The notes: generated by a model not told the origin, from the sequence alone. A stretch of 57,251 nt of DNA from Symbiodinium natans (GCA_905221605.1 CAJNDS010000624.1:867001-924251); one strand, 5' to 3'. Shown: positions 36,001-45,807, counted from the stretch's first letter. Numbers and translations: made by a program.

Positions 36001-39000
36001 GGTCCGGAGGGAGCGCGGTGTACTATGGGCCGTGGGCTACTACAAAGGTCGCCACGGGCTGTTGCATCACGCATGAAACTTCTAGAGCTCTTGGGGCTTC
36101 GGTTCCATGCGGGCCGGCTCAGCCCTCGAAGTTGACAGTTTAGCACCGGCATTGTGTGCTTGCAATGTGTTGGGATCTAGCTTCTATGAAATTGCCAGTC
36201 CTTGAGCCAGGAACATGCTCCACATCTCGCTGAAGGCTGCCGGTTTATCACTTGGGTTCAAGCGACAGTGCTTGCTGGCATCGCAGGTTCTTATCCGGTG
36301 TGTTTAGAATCAGTCCTGGCATGCTTAAAGCCGGGGAACCCATTCCATTGAAAGCAAAGAAACAATATGAAGTTTCCACGTTGCTTAGGGCATGTCCCAT
36401 AAAACCTGTTCTGATGATAGTCAACTCGGTTTGGTCCTTATCAGGCTGCCCGGAAACCAAGCCTAGCCTTGCCCAAACTTAAAGCCGTGATTCTCAAGTT
36501 GGAACGAGAAGCAGCAAAGAAAGCAAGCACACATCAAGACAAAGGGAAAGGAGAGGCCTGCAGAGCGTGGAAGGTCGAGCGCAGCCGCTATGCGGAAGCC
36601 GCGAAGCTGCTGGCAAGGCTTGTGGCTGACGTGGAGACCTTTGGCGGCCTTTGGCGGCGCAGAGGTGTTGCTTAAGGGAAAAGCAGGAAGCAAAAGATCG
36701 TCACCGGAGCTACTCTCAAGGATGTACAAATGTGTAGCACGGAAAATTAGCACGGCAAGGGTGCAAGTTCCAGAAATGCGTGATGACAGTTGGGATCGGA
36801 TAGAAGCCATGTTTCCATCACATCATGTTAGCCCGTTGCTGCGTGCTGATGTTGCACAACCGCGGCTCCAGCAAGATGAGGTTCTCAGTGGATCGCCTCC
36901 AAATTGCAGCCAAGCGGATGCTGAACGATGTCCCGAACCACAAGAGAAACGGCAAGGCGCCTTAAACCATTGCAGTCTCTGCAGGGACTTGAGTCGCAGA
37001 TTTTGTGTGTGTGTGGGTTCCGACTAAACTCTTAAAGTTTGTAGAAGCAGCACATGGTGTGGCACATGTGGCAATGTGGCTTCTCTCAAAAGCACCGTTT
37101 CTTGAGCTGGATGAGCATGTGCATGAAGTGGGTTGCTCAGGGGCTCATGCGCCTGGCTGTCGATGCTTTCCACTTCTCCGATGACTGTGCTGTGGGCACC
37201 ACGCTCCTGGATAGTGATATTGAGAGCTGGCAGGGATCGACATTGAATCGACACGTAGTTGACCAAATCCAAAGATCCAAAGCACATCAAACGCATCTCA
37301 CAGAGTCTCGGAGTGTCTCGGGGAGTGAGGTCTGCCTTCCGCGTGGAGCAGCTCCTGAAGGCCATGCAATGACAGGTCCTTGTCACCCTAACCCTCCCCA
37401 AGAGCTACAGCAGCCTGTGACTGACTCAAGAGACTCCCTAAAAGGAAAGGCGGAACCCTCCTCAAGCAATCCTGCAGCCAGGCCGTTGTAGAGGATCGCG
37501 CGGTTCTTGGACTGGTTGCCTCGGAGCCACGGCCAGTTTGGCACAGTTAGGAGTGCATGGCTTGAGTTCAGCCCCAATCTGAGGTGTTTAGGTGCGTATT
37601 CCCATGCTAAAGGAGTTTGCTGCAAGGGTTGCCGATCTGCTTGGCAGTCTAACACCCAGCCTTTCATGTCAACGCCATACGACACTTACTATACCCGAAG
37701 AGAGGAAGCTGGGCTTAGCCGCTTGTGACAAATGGTCACGCTTCGTTTCTTCTTCCGGACTTCTTGTGCAGCATTACATGATCTGCGATGGGCATGATTT
37801 GCAAAGCAAAGGGGCAGGTTCAAATGTTAAGCCCAGCCGAGTGTTTCCAAGATGGGGCCGAAGGTTCAGGGGAGCTGTAGGTGCAATTCGCCACGAGATG
37901 TGGCAGGGCCTTTCAAGCGGTTCGGGGACGGTTTTCCGCGCCTTCACAGCAAATACCCCAGCTCAGGAGCTCGCGGCGCTAAGAAGCGCTTTGCTGGCTG
38001 CCGGTGGGCAGGCACCCCAAGAATTGTGAAGACACGAGGGTGTTCAATTCGGGGCCAGTAAGGGCATTTTTGAGAGCTGCTCTTGCGTGCTTAGGGCTTC
38101 GGAAGTTGCATATTGATAGGCCTGAGGTTCCAGCGTGTGGGAGATGGCACTGAGCATCAATCTGGCCAACAAAGGCACCTCACTCGTGGTCGAGCACACA
38201 CATGTGCACGACCGAATTAGCCTGGTGTACTAGACGAGAGCAGGCCTCTTTCAAGTTTATACTTTATACCCTTTCGCAGTACACCTCGAGTCCTTCAGGC
38301 CCGTGTGGCTGGGGACGTGGCGGCTCTCGACGACGTGTTTGGCCCCTGGTGCAGCGGGCCATGGGCAGCGAAGTTTGGAGGACAGTGCTTGTGCTCCGCA
38401 ATGTATGGGTGTCGGTCTATCATGCATTCGCATGCATTCGCATGCGTTCGCATGCGTTCGCAAGGCTTCAAGGGCTGGGGTCTTTTGTTCTCCTTTTCAC
38501 CGTCGGGACCCAAGACCACAGAACCCTGGCCCAGGCGGCTATGGCAGCAGCCCGCTGGCTCGGCCTTTCCTCGCCAGGGAGCTCCATGCGTTCCGGCCCG
38601 ATGTTGAAGATCTGTTCGGATCTGTCGGCGCTTTAGTTCTTGAGGGCCCATTGGGCTTCTCATGCTTCTCATCTTCGAAATTCACGTAGTGTTGGGAGGG
38701 TTGGCAAGTCGAATGATCCGTGCTGGTGCTATGCTTTCATTGCGACCTCAAACCTCCCAAGGCCCTGGATGCGCTGAAGCCTCCTGACGGGTCGGGCTGC
38801 CAAGTTCAAAGCTTTGACCACCCCAGACGAGAGAAAAAACCACGGTAGAGGACAAGGGCACAGGCATTGGACACCGAGCAGACCCCAGGCAAAAACTGTA
38901 ACCGTTAGGGCGATAGAATACGCCGAAGCTGGAAGGTCGACTCTCGGCTGTCTCATCACAAGCTCAGCGGAGGCGCGCTTCTGGAGATTCTATCAAAAGT

Positions 39001-42000
39001 GCCCTCTAGATGTTGGCGTCTGGGTCCTGTTCTCTTGTTGTGTGAGTGAGGTGTCCTATTAATTGTAAACGCTTGCGCGCGCCGCCTCGGCAGCCGGGCC
39101 GGCCCCAGGACAGGAAAGGAGGAAAGAGGGTTTCGCAAAGCAAAGAGGAAGGGCAGAGGGGTCAAGGGGAGGGGGTGGGGTGGGGGGGGGTGGGGGGAGG
39201 GGGGTGGGGGGGGGGGGGGGTGGGGGGGGTTGGGGCGGTTTTGAGGCACTCCCTGTACAAGCCGCCACAAACGGGACCCTCCACGGCATCGGTTTGCAGC
39301 TCCTCCAAGCGATTGGGGGGGGTCCCACAGGGCGGGGGGGGGGGTGGCGTCAGAATTGCATGGGGGGCGGTTGGGTCAGGGGGAAGGAGGCCCGATCCGG
39401 GTCTGCTTGTTCCAGACGCTTCTCGGCAGGAAGCCGAGGCGAATATCAAGGAAATCGAGTTTTGCCTTTGGCAATATAGAGGACCTGGAAGACATAAGGA
39501 TGGAATCCGAGAGAAGAATTAACAGGGAAACGCCAAGAAGAAAGAAGGGGAGGGGGCTGCAAAAACATACGAGTCCTTTCCACGCCCGTCGTGCATTGTG
39601 TTTGCAAATTGGGGGGAGGGGGGCCCCTGCACAATTTTTTTGGTATTGTGAGCCACGCAAGTTTTATATGCAGACAAAGGTTCTGCCATGAAGGGTACAT
39701 GCGATAAGTACGAATCCTTTACCAAACCCGTCATGCGAGCATTGTGCTAGAAATTTGGGAAGGTGGTCCAGGAAAATGGAAATAGGGGGCTGTCTACTAA
39801 ATGTAGATGAAATCGAGGTCTTCAGAGGAAATAGAAACTTACTCGCAAATGCATGGCACACAAACTGCGCAGCTCAAGAAAGGCTGATTTTCACAATATG
39901 GAAGTCCCGACGCAACGCTCCTGGGCAGGAGGGCCTAAACCTCGTACGAGATAAGTAGCTCCTTGTGGCCTTTTCGATACAAGACACAAATCGGCGGACC
40001 AGGGCTTTTCAAGATTCGTGTGATTGACCAGCTCCCAAGGCCGTGAGCACCTCTGCGCGCTCGAATGCTGCGCAACACAAGGCGACACAAATGGCCATGC
40101 CACATGCGTAGCCGCTCCGTGGGGTCTTATATGCCACTACATGCGCATTGCGAAGAGTACTAAGAACCATCGGCGGCCCAGTTTACCGAGCGAAAGGTAT
40201 ACTCCCACGAATTAGAAACAAAAAGGAATACATATGACATGCGCGTTCCCAAGGCAAAACAGAAAGGGAACAGGTTATATGTAAAGTCGTATCGCTTGCG
40301 CGCCTGCCACATCGGCAGCCGGCCCAAGCCTTAAGGACGTGAAACGCAAGGCGGTGTACCTGGGAGTTTCCAGTGTTTCAGCGCCGTTTATTAGTTCTCC
40401 GGTCTCAAGGGCACGTCTCGGTGATAGGGGTCGGAAATTTGATCTGCGTATTGTGCGCAGGGGTGGAAGAGAAGGATAAGAAAAGCTTGCGCTCCAAATT
40501 CGTGTAGTATGAGCAGTCCAGGGACGGAGTAGAGTATGCAGGCTTATTTCAGATTCCAGAGGGCCATGCAGTTTCTGCTTGCAGCCTAATGAGCATGCTT
40601 AATGAGCATGCTCTCCGCAACTTTGCTTGACCACACGATTTTCTGCACACCAAAAGCTCAACGACTCAAATCAACGTTGGAGGCAAGTTGGAGGGCCCCT
40701 TGTTGTTTTGCAACCCCCACGTTTCAAGAGCAACCCTGTTTTTTGACCCCTCTGCCCTCTGATGGAAAACTTGTTTCAAAAACAGATTCAGGGGGAAACA
40801 AAAATTGCCCAAAGTTTGTTCCGGAGTGTGTAAAACGAAGCACAGGAGTCCAACTACTGGCTGCTGGAGCGCGCGTCACCTCTCTTCACGGATCCGCGCT
40901 CGCCGGATTTGCCTCCGCTTCTAGCACCCTGCCAAATGATGCAATAGAAGCTCAACTCTCACACTAAAAAGCGTAGTGTTGGCGTGGTGGAGGGCAAGCA
41001 AGCAGCAAGCCATCATGACGTGGTTAAGGTGGCCACATCTTCTCCAGCCCAGAGGGTGCTTTTGTGATTCGTGGAGTGTTGCAAGCTGTCGCTGTTGCTG
41101 CCCGACTCAGAAAACCAGTCAACACATGTCCATGGCCCCCTTCAAACGAAACATGTCAAGCCACAGAAACCAAGGTAGCCCTGGAGTACATCACAGCACT
41201 GGAGGGACCGTTCTGGCGCCAGATCCGTGGCAAGGGCTACGCGCCACTGCGATGCATGGGCAGTCAAAAAGGGCCTGGTCTCAAAGTCCCTTTGCAGTGG
41301 CGAAACCGAAGCCGATGTTTCAGTGGCCAACGGGCCACGTTGGACTCATTGGATGCTGCTTCACGAAGCCCAAAATCATGCAAAGCTGAACCAATGTAGC
41401 AGGAGCTTCAACTTCAAAAATGTCATGGGTGATCAAGTGTGATCCCTGTCGCTTGTTCCCATAGTTTGTAGTATTTCACAGTTCTTGGATTGTGCAAAGC
41501 CTGTGCCACCCAGCGTGACTGAGTTATAGCTACGGGCTGAACCATGACCTCGACAACGGAAAGCTCACTTTCAGGCTCTTCAAGGTTGGACCGCACCACG
41601 GGCTTAAGGGTTTGTTGATCGTTGTGGGGTGTGGGCAAAGGAGTCAGGACAGGCTGGATTCATTGGCATCTGCCTTTCAGGCCCTGATAAACTTCCCTCA
41701 GTTCTTTCCATCCTGACCGCTGCATTCCTCCAGCATGTTGGTGTCAAGCCTACGTTCAGGCCACAAACCCCGTGGCTGCATACGAGGCCCGCCGTGATTT
41801 TCCGGATGGGCCTACGGGCCTACAGCACACGTGGATCGTGCCCCCGATTGTGTGCAGAAGGGAAAAAGCTCCGAAACTTGCTTTGTCAGGCAGCGCGGAC
41901 GATTGTGCAGAAGCTTTGCTCCGAAGGCTGGAATGTGACGCAGTACACACAGCACAATGCAGATCGGAATGTTAGGGTAGAAAATGGTAGTAACTGGAGA

Positions 42001-44598
42001 GTCTGTGTTTCTGGGGTACAGCGTCGGCTGCCTCTGGTTTCAGCAAGCGGAAGTTGACAAGCTTTCTCGAGTCATGTTGAGTTGCAGGTGCCGGAGCTTC
42101 TTGCAGTGACGCTAAGTCTTCCAACCAAGGATGGCGAACAGCAGGAGTATAGGAGTATAGCAGCTCAACAGCTTGGCAACAGGGTGAGTGAAGTTGCATG
42201 TGAGGGGTTCTCAGGCACCATGCTTCCCGTCTCTGCACTTCTGAGAAGGAACGTACTCTCATGTACTGGAGCACTCCACTTGCTGAGTTTGCTGAGCTTA
42301 CTATCATGCGCAACGATGCACCCCACTTGATGAGATCCGAAGGTGATGAAGCCGGCGAGGGCGAGGACAGCGTCGTGGCCAACGTGCCGTGCTTGCGTGG
42401 GTTCAATTGCACAGTAGTGGCCTATGAACCTTCAGGTAGTTTCAGGTGGCAGGCAAAAAGTTGCGATGCTTCCAAGCATACAGTAGGCCTAGAGTTGTGG
42501 GAGGAGTTTCGGCGTGCTGCCTTCATGAAGGGGGGGGGGGGGGATCTTGTGGGGACTTTTGCAAGAACGACCAGGAGGGGGACGAGAATGAAGATGACGA
42601 AGTTGGCTTGGACCCAAGTGCTTCTTGACCGCAGAACTTGGACCCGCAGAAGTACCCTCCTTCTTCTTCATGTTCGTGCGTGCGCAGAAAAGATTGGCAT
42701 GTCCGCAAGTGGGCGCATAGGGAAGCAGAGTGGTCATCCATGACTGCGGCTGCTCTTTACTTTCTGGCGATTCCAAGATCGATAGGGGGGTCATGCGGGG
42801 ATGGGAAGGGGGCCATGCGTAGGTATCCTTGTGAAGCAACGCATCGCCAACAGAGCGGGCCTTCGTCGGTCATACCCCGGAAAGTACTTAAGTCTGCAGC
42901 TTCTGTGCAGCGCATGGAAGAACACGGGTGCGAACATGGAAGAGCGGAAGAGCAAAGGCCTTGGAAGCTGCCCAGAGCAACTTGGCTCAACCCTTTCGGT
43001 TCCTGGTTTGGGCTGTTTCGCAGTTGCGCACCGCCACCTGCACGTACTTGTCACCGGGCTGCATTCTGTCGAAAGTCAAGCTAAGCTGATTTCAGATCGG
43101 GTGTACAGCCCCAACTGACCGGCGAAGCGTGAACTCTTCATGTGTCAAACTGAACACGCACACGAAAGGCACCAATAGAACGCCACATGCAAGGTGCAAG
43201 ACGCCAATCCTTTTGCAAGCCGACCCGAATGGACATCTTCGAACGAAAGAACGTACTGTCGGTCTTTGGAAAGAGTGCCCGAGGTTCATTTTATGCCAGT
43301 CCCACGAGAACAGGGCAGAGTGAGGGCTGCAGTTCTCTTGCGATTCTTGGGGAGATGCTAAAAGACTGCCGAGGCGGAGTCCTGTTTGGCTTGATCGAGC
43401 CGGTCGACACCGTGCCAGGCTCGCGAAAACCTCCCGAGTTGGGGGAGTTCCAGCCTTGGGGGAGGGGTGTGCACGGCGCAGTGAGGATCCTGAGGCTTCA
43501 GCTCATTCCGGAACTTGGCGACGGACCTCAATTTTTGTTAGTTTGGGCTTGAGCTCTGCCAGCCAGACCTGGATAAGCCTTTTAAGCATGTGGCTAGGCT
43601 ACATGGCCCTTGATACCAGCGGGGGTGACAGTCAACAAAAAAAAACCCGGAACCGACATCCAACAATTCCGATGGAAGGAGCCATGGGTGAGGCTTTTGA
43701 CAACATGCCGCTCTGCCGAGAAGTTTGGGGCGTTCAGTGGCTGAGTTCAGTACGTTCGGCTGCGAGCCTCGCTTTGGCTCATCGAAGCAACCATCTCGGC
43801 AAGTTTATCTTGGCAAGTTGCAACTACATCCGGATGCATTGAGCAGAGGCTCCAACGCTGCCCACCTGATCAGCTGCAGTGGTTGCTCAAAGCCGTGCAG
43901 AATGTGACGGAGGCGTGCGCAGACACACGGGACAAGAGATTCAAAGCAATCCAGTCTCTTCAGCAAATGAGACGATAGATAAGACGACAGATACCTTCAA
44001 CACCGTCCCAGGGTCGAAGTCAGACTCCCCAGTTCTGTTTTGAATTCTGAAAACTCGCTGAAGTATAGGGAGTGGAGACATGTCGGCAACTAGCATCGCA
44101 GAGCTGCCACGTTCGTTCTGACAGGGAAGCCCGGCAATCCAGGAAGTATTTGGGGAAATATGGTAACAGGTTTAGAATGCGATTTTGCGAGGTGTCTCAG
44201 GGATGTCGGTAGGTTTCTGACTACATCGTTCACAGGAAGTCGGTGCGGCGATCAACTTTTTGTTTCGGGTTGAGAATTCGCCGAGGATTCCGTACGCTCT
44301 GCCATGCAGAAGCATGTGCTACCCTTGTTCGACGGCACCTGTGGGCGCACCGCCGCCGCCCTGGGCTGCCTTGCAGAGGGGTTTGTTTAGAGACCTGCTG
44401 GGTCATGAGCCCAGTGTGGCTTCCGCATGAGTTGTGGGCAGGCTAACATTGCCAGGCTCTCTGACACTGTCACACCCTTCCAGAACATGCCTTCTCAGTT
44501 GTCGGTTGGCTTGCTCGACTGGGTTGTAGGCATCAAGTTGAAACTTATGCAAGGTGTCCATGGTCGCGCCGGCGCAGAAACGTGCCGAACTGGAGGAG
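12228..44598 (+). CDS. M16 family zinc metallopeptidase (SDD3/YOL098C-like), giant split gene
   Basis: One peptidase gene spread over about 32 kb in at least 30 tiny exons, colinear with the large M16 peptidases related to yeast YOL098C and worm C05D11.1 (roughly 1,000-residue, two-halved inverted zincins). The N-terminal catalytic half lies at 12.2-18.3 kb, the weakly resolved middle at 18.3-28.3 kb, and the C-terminal inactive-type half at 34.7-44.6 kb. Proposed splice sites mostly restore the frame and leave family motifs intact, which argues for a functional gene and not scattered pseudogene pieces. Donors are mainly GC, some GA, few GT. The intron at about 28.27-34.74 kb contains a separate potassium-channel gene. 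The true start is probably shortly before 12,219 and the stop after 44,598; neither is fixed. Gaps remain at about 18.3-23.6 kb and 38.4-41.1 kb. Location and substrate are unknown. Confidence 0.85.
16350..16505. repeat. Minisatellite family, copy A
   Basis: Degenerate tandem units of about 25-30 nt built on CCAGAGTGTCCCTGGAGTGC followed by CCAACCC. At least five units are visible, diverged by point changes and small indels. Two further arrays of the same family lie at 28.76-28.98 kb and 29.32-29.62 kb. All three sit in introns of the M16 gene. Open frames through it on both strands are repeat artefacts. Confidence 0.9.
17022..17500. repeat. Short diverged duplicated segments
   Basis: A motif around 17028-17070 (GGGAGCATTTCTGCCCGAAG and on, then CCCAGGATCC) recurs at about 17453-17490 as TCTGTCCCGAAGCCCAAGGA. 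The words CTTTCTGAAAGGGATTTGGG and CTTTCCTGAAAGTGGATTTG at 17240-17300 are also near-copies about 50 nt apart. This looks like local duplication inside an intron between M16 exons at 15846 and 17679. No gene is seen in it. Confidence 0.5.
17679..28263 (+). CDS. M16 peptidase: middle exons, partly resolved
   Basis: Exon 17679-17713 (MEFPAEDETSG) ends in phase 1 at a GC donor and joins 18256-18320 (GVVELCWPGPAWTDFQKVV), matching the family's FP.dDE.tG.v...W.GP..DF segment. Beyond it the middle is weak. Candidates in family order are 23672 onward (QYELLPSFEYLLW), about 27193-27290 (RALAAKDASSEEARKARR, like the PSk.La...EekaR segment), 27951-27979 (MPARIPFWP) and 28220-28263 (ADFVHIASELDVSF, like the S.FV....lDtS strand). 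About 200 residues expected between 18.3 and 23.7 kb were not located; that interval contains long GA and GACAGAGA arrays. A fragment at 20509-20560 (AVTDPLMPQFVGEPM) might be the missing SPL...FVE segment, but this is weak. Confidence 0.55.
18747..18811. repeat. (GA)n microsatellite
   Basis: About 32 perfect AG dinucleotides preceded by an AT-rich run of ATATGTATA type. It lies in the M16 gene region. Confidence 0.97.
18932..19204. repeat. Octanucleotide array (GACAGAGA)n
   Basis: About 30 copies of the 8-bp unit GACAGAGA, interrupted once by GGGTTAGGTGCGCAG and a short GAAA run at about 19128-19155. A 352-codon + strand frame (18600-19658) and a 286-codon - strand frame (18456-19316) run through it only because the 8-mer has no stop codons in those frames (Glu-Arg-Gln or Leu-Ser-Val strings). 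They are not genes. Confidence 0.97.
19438..19490. repeat. (GAA)n microsatellite
   Basis: An interrupted run of AGAAGA/GAA trinucleotides followed by GAGAGAGGGAGAG. It is purine-rich on the + strand, and with the upstream GA and GACAGAGA arrays it makes most of 18.75-19.5 kb simple sequence. Confidence 0.95.
19826..19878 (+). repeat. Two-copy 24-bp tandem duplication
   Basis: The unit CCAGCATTGCAAGTGGCTGA plus GTCG occurs twice back to back, the second copy followed by GTGG. It is a recent local duplication with no other significance visible. Confidence 0.85.
24836..25390. repeat. Field of short palindromes, left part
   Basis: More than a dozen variants of the 15-nt near-palindrome GAAAAGCCACTTTTC, each a possible hairpin with a 6-bp stem and 3-nt loop, separated by TCTCG- or CGCGACGTTGGCGCG-type spacers. 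From about 25285 the orientation flips to GAGTGCCTTTTC and GGGTGGCTTTTC forms. The translations look like repeated K-S-H-F-S strings and have no coding meaning. Confidence 0.85.
25658..25727. repeat. Degenerate telomere-like tract (CCCTAAA type)
   Basis: It contains ACCCTCTAAACCTTAAGCCC, AAACCCTGAACCCTAACTAA and ACCAAACCCTAAACCCAAAT in a row. These are decayed copies of CCCTAAA, the complement of TTTAGGG, which is the telomere repeat reported in dinoflagellates and plants. It lies between the two palindrome fields. Confidence 0.75.
25960..26250. repeat. Field of short palindromes, right part
   Basis: Variants of GAAAAGTGGCTTTTC repeated about ten times, the reverse complement of the left-field unit. 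The spacer CGCGCGCCAACGTCGCGAGA (26150-26170) is the reverse complement of the left-field spacer around 25110-25140, so the two fields are inverted relative to each other about 1 kb apart. Confidence 0.85.
26991..27019. repeat. (TA)n microsatellite
   Basis: About 14 TA dinucleotides in an AT-rich context following a run of CAAAAAGCAGCAAAAAAAC. Confidence 0.95.
28760..28975. repeat. Minisatellite family, copy B
   Basis: Units such as AAAGTGTCCCTGGAGTGGAT and AGAGTCCCTGGAGTGCCCCC repeat with heavy divergence. It is the same family as 16350-16505. It lies in the intron that hosts the channel gene, about 1 kb upstream of the first channel exon found. Confidence 0.85.
29320..29620. repeat. Minisatellite family, copy C
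   Basis: The longest array of the family, about 300 nt, with units like CCAGAGAATAGAGTGTCCCT and AATCCCTGGAGTGCCCAACC. Some 340 bp of non-repetitive sequence separate it from copy B, and its end is about 340 bp upstream of the first recognised channel exon. Confidence 0.85.
29958..32575 (+). CDS. K2P channel: pore-forming exons
   Basis: Exons: 29958-30036 (TM1, LLAVGFVIVGVTVLIF, ending FEG), 30136-30164 (pore helix LHPYSAFYL), 30363-30409 (VITTIGYGDVTLSEP, filter 1), 30555-30614 (TM2, KLFMIFYVTLGTVLVARL), 31296-31355 (TM3, FTSALGLVFLGGWFRW), 32158-32209 (pore helix LDWLSAVYFGVVTFST), 32431-32496 (filter 2, VGFGDYSPQSQLGRALG) and 32538-~32567 (TM4, VGVVLTLYAAA). GC donors follow 30036, 31355, 32209 and 32496; GT donors follow 30164, 30409 and 30614. 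The intron 32497-32537 would be only 41 nt. Both filters carry the Gly-Tyr/Phe-Gly core, so K+ selectivity is expected. Confidence 0.9.
29958..34241 (+). CDS. Two-pore-domain K+ channel with C-terminal EF-hands, nested gene
   Basis: A K2P/TPK-type potassium channel reconstructed from twelve short exons. The order is transmembrane 1, pore 1, transmembrane 2, transmembrane 3, pore 2, transmembrane 4, then two EF-hands, the layout known from plant vacuolar TPK channels. Such channels dimerise to form one K+ pore, and the EF-hands usually confer Ca2+ control. All six joins through the pore region are in frame (36/136, 164/363, 409/555, 614/31296, 355/32158 and 32209/32431). The start codon, cytosolic N-terminus and the exon before the first EF-hand were not found. 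The stop is uncertain; a possible last exon at 34334-34355 gives six residues and TAG. The whole gene lies inside an intron of the M16 peptidase gene on the same strand. Which membrane it serves is unknown. Confidence 0.88.
31791..31830. repeat. (ATC)n microsatellite
   Basis: About ten CAT/ATC trinucleotides with one CACC interruption, located in the intron between channel exons 31296-31355 and 32158-32209. Confidence 0.95.
32810..34241 (+). CDS. K2P channel: cytosolic tail with EF-hand pair
   Basis: Exon about 32810-32876 reads VLSYTNLIRRMSDIIRAREE, a basic linker after TM4. Exon 33399-33465 holds EF-hand 1, loop DTSGNGIIDRNE, with all canonical Ca2+ ligands. Exon 33772-33831 (SPEALATELRGWVAEGFPK) is the inter-hand helix. 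Exons 33924-33966 and 34199-34241 together build EF-hand 2. The GC donor at 33967 splits the Ser codon, and the joined loop is DLDKSGGVTFDE, again fully canonical. The joins 33465/33772 and 33831/33924 are phase 0. An EF-hand before 33399 may exist but was not found. That this tail belongs to the upstream pore is inferred from order, strand, spacing and the known architecture of TPK channels. Confidence 0.8.
34741..44598 (+). CDS. M16 peptidase: C-terminal exon block
   Basis: Exons in family order: 34741-34789 (EELLPLWCDTAFELPL), 35040-35075 (AISHEAVVQLLT), 36574-~36643 (VERSRYAEAAKLLARLV), 36910-36956 (AKRMLNDVPNHKRNGK), 37141-~37209 (GLMRLAVDAFHFSDDCAVG), 37592-37643 (PMLKEFAARVADLL), 37967-37996 (ELAALRSALL), 38299-~38350 (ARVAGDVAALDDVFGPW), 41175-41242 (YITALEGPFWRQIRGKGY), 41530-41584 (YGLNHDLDNGKLTFRLFK), 41760-41786 (ATNPVAAYE), 41890-~41925 (AARTIVQKLCSE), about 42161-42183, 43847-43912 (LQRCPPDQLQWLLKAVQNVT), 44286-~44357 (SVRSAMQKHVLPLFDGT) and 44554-~44598 (VSMVAPAQKRAELEE). 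The LEGPFW..IRGKGYAYG and YxLPLFD-type signatures are hallmarks of this branch. The first two joins, 37996/38299, 41242/41530, 41584/41760, 41786/41890 and 43912/44286 are phase-consistent. The stop codon was not identified; a coding-like piece at about 45032-45132 ends in TGA and might be the last exon. Confidence 0.82.
35615..35640. repeat. Three-copy 7-bp repeat
   Basis: TGATAGC occurs three times in direct succession, in an M16 intron. Confidence 0.9.
35708..35905. repeat. Diverged 115-bp tandem duplication
   Basis: A segment beginning TTCACAAGCACAAACGCTTG at 35708 recurs at 35823 as TTCACAAAAAGGCATGAACA. Both continue with TGTGACAGC, a CCAGAA block, CATACATCCTC and TGCAG. The copies are about 115 bp apart and have diverged noticeably. 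It may be a fragment of an older dispersed element. Confidence 0.75.
38421..38462. repeat. 10-bp tandem repeat (CGCATGCATT)n
   Basis: Four copies of CATGCATTCG/CATGCGTTCG in a row. The unit contains the palindrome GCATGC. Confidence 0.9.
39165..39236 (+). repeat. G-rich tract with quadruplex potential
   Basis: Runs of four to more than twelve G separated by single T or A residues over about 70 nt, with further G-runs at 39317-39325 and 39336-39346. The + strand easily satisfies the four-run G-quadruplex pattern. Long frames through it (Gly-rich or Pro-rich) are artefacts. Confidence 0.95.
39560..39790. repeat. Diverged tandem duplication of about 140 bp
   Basis: ACGAGTCCTTTCCACGCCCG at 39569 and ACGAATCCTTTACCAAACCC at 39709 each continue with GTC.TGC, a GCATTGTG block and AAATT.GGG. 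Like the 35.7-kb pair, the copies are substantially diverged. The segment lies in an M16 intron between exons at 38.3 and 41.2 kb. Confidence 0.55.
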
Positions 44599-45807
44599 CG
44601 ACCATCCAGTGCACAGTGTTCCTGAAGTGTTAAAAAGCCAAAGACGCCAGCAACTTCGCAGGAGCATTGTTTATGTTTGGCCCTCGCTTAAGCACGCATT
44701 TAGCATCCCGAGAAATTGCATTCTGCAGAATCCGGACCTCGACTGCAGTGTAGGAATGTAGGTGCTAAGCCACAAAGAGCAGGAAGCTGTTGCCAAGCTG
44801 GATCCGCCCTTCAAGGCTCTGAACATCACTTTCACTTCCCATGGGGGGCCGTAGGGAGGATTCGGAGCTGTGGAGTTCAACAGGGGAGAAATTGGACTAT
44901 GCGACTATGCGAAAGCTTAGGATGGGTTCAGTCAGTGCCTAATCATAAAAACACAAGACATGCAAAGACCCGTCCCAAGACGCTTCTGCTAGCTTGCGCG
45001 CCGACCTGCACCGCGCACTCGCCCCAGGTGCTCCACTTGGACGTAGATGCCTTTGTGGCCACTCTGGGCGCTGCCGGCGGCTTCGCCGAGCTGCGGAGGC
45101 CGAGAACTTATGAAGAGCCGAAACCTTGTTGTTGAGCGAAGAGAAGAGGCTTCCTAAACTCTGTGAACAAACTCGGAACCTTCTCGCAGGTCCCTGCGAG
45201 GCCTGGCTGCGTACCTTGGCTACGGACAGTGTGAAGTGAAGTATCCAAGTATGCAAATGGAGAGAGTACTTCAAGATACGACGAGGTTATCATGGCAGTT
45301 CAAGGAATACGGCACTTTGCTTGCGACAGTCATCGACAGTCAGAAAGCCAGAAGCCCCACCTGAATTGTGAGGTAGACGTGGTCCGGAGTCCGTGTCCGT
45401 GGAGGCATGTTGGGACAGGATGGCAACCCATATACCTTATAAATGCGGATGATATGTTGCCAGGAAAGCGTTTGAGAGTCATCCGCGTTCGCCTTCAAAC
45501 CGTCGCAAGAGTCCTGGAGTTCTGCGACGGTGGTTTGAATGTCTGACACCCGACGGAGGGAGTGACCGGAGGGGGTGCCCTGCCGACGTCTGGGTCGCCT
45601 AGGGCTACACGACCCTCCCGCCTTCGACTTCGCCTCCGCGCCGGACCTGTGCTTGCTGAGTCTGCTCGCAACGGGGCTGCTCTGAAGCATAACGCGCACC
45701 CACATGCGAGGGACAAAGGCGAGAGCCCCAGAAGACCCGGTCAAGGCGACCAGGGGAGACAAGCGGAGACAAGCAGCCCCGAGAGCCGGCCGAGGAAATG
45801 TAGGGTT

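Noticed and set aside
42489-42839. 116-codon - strand frame
   Set aside because: Pro/Ser-rich, generated by a G-run and GAC/GAA-rich sequence; no family resemblance and opposite to all recognised genes.
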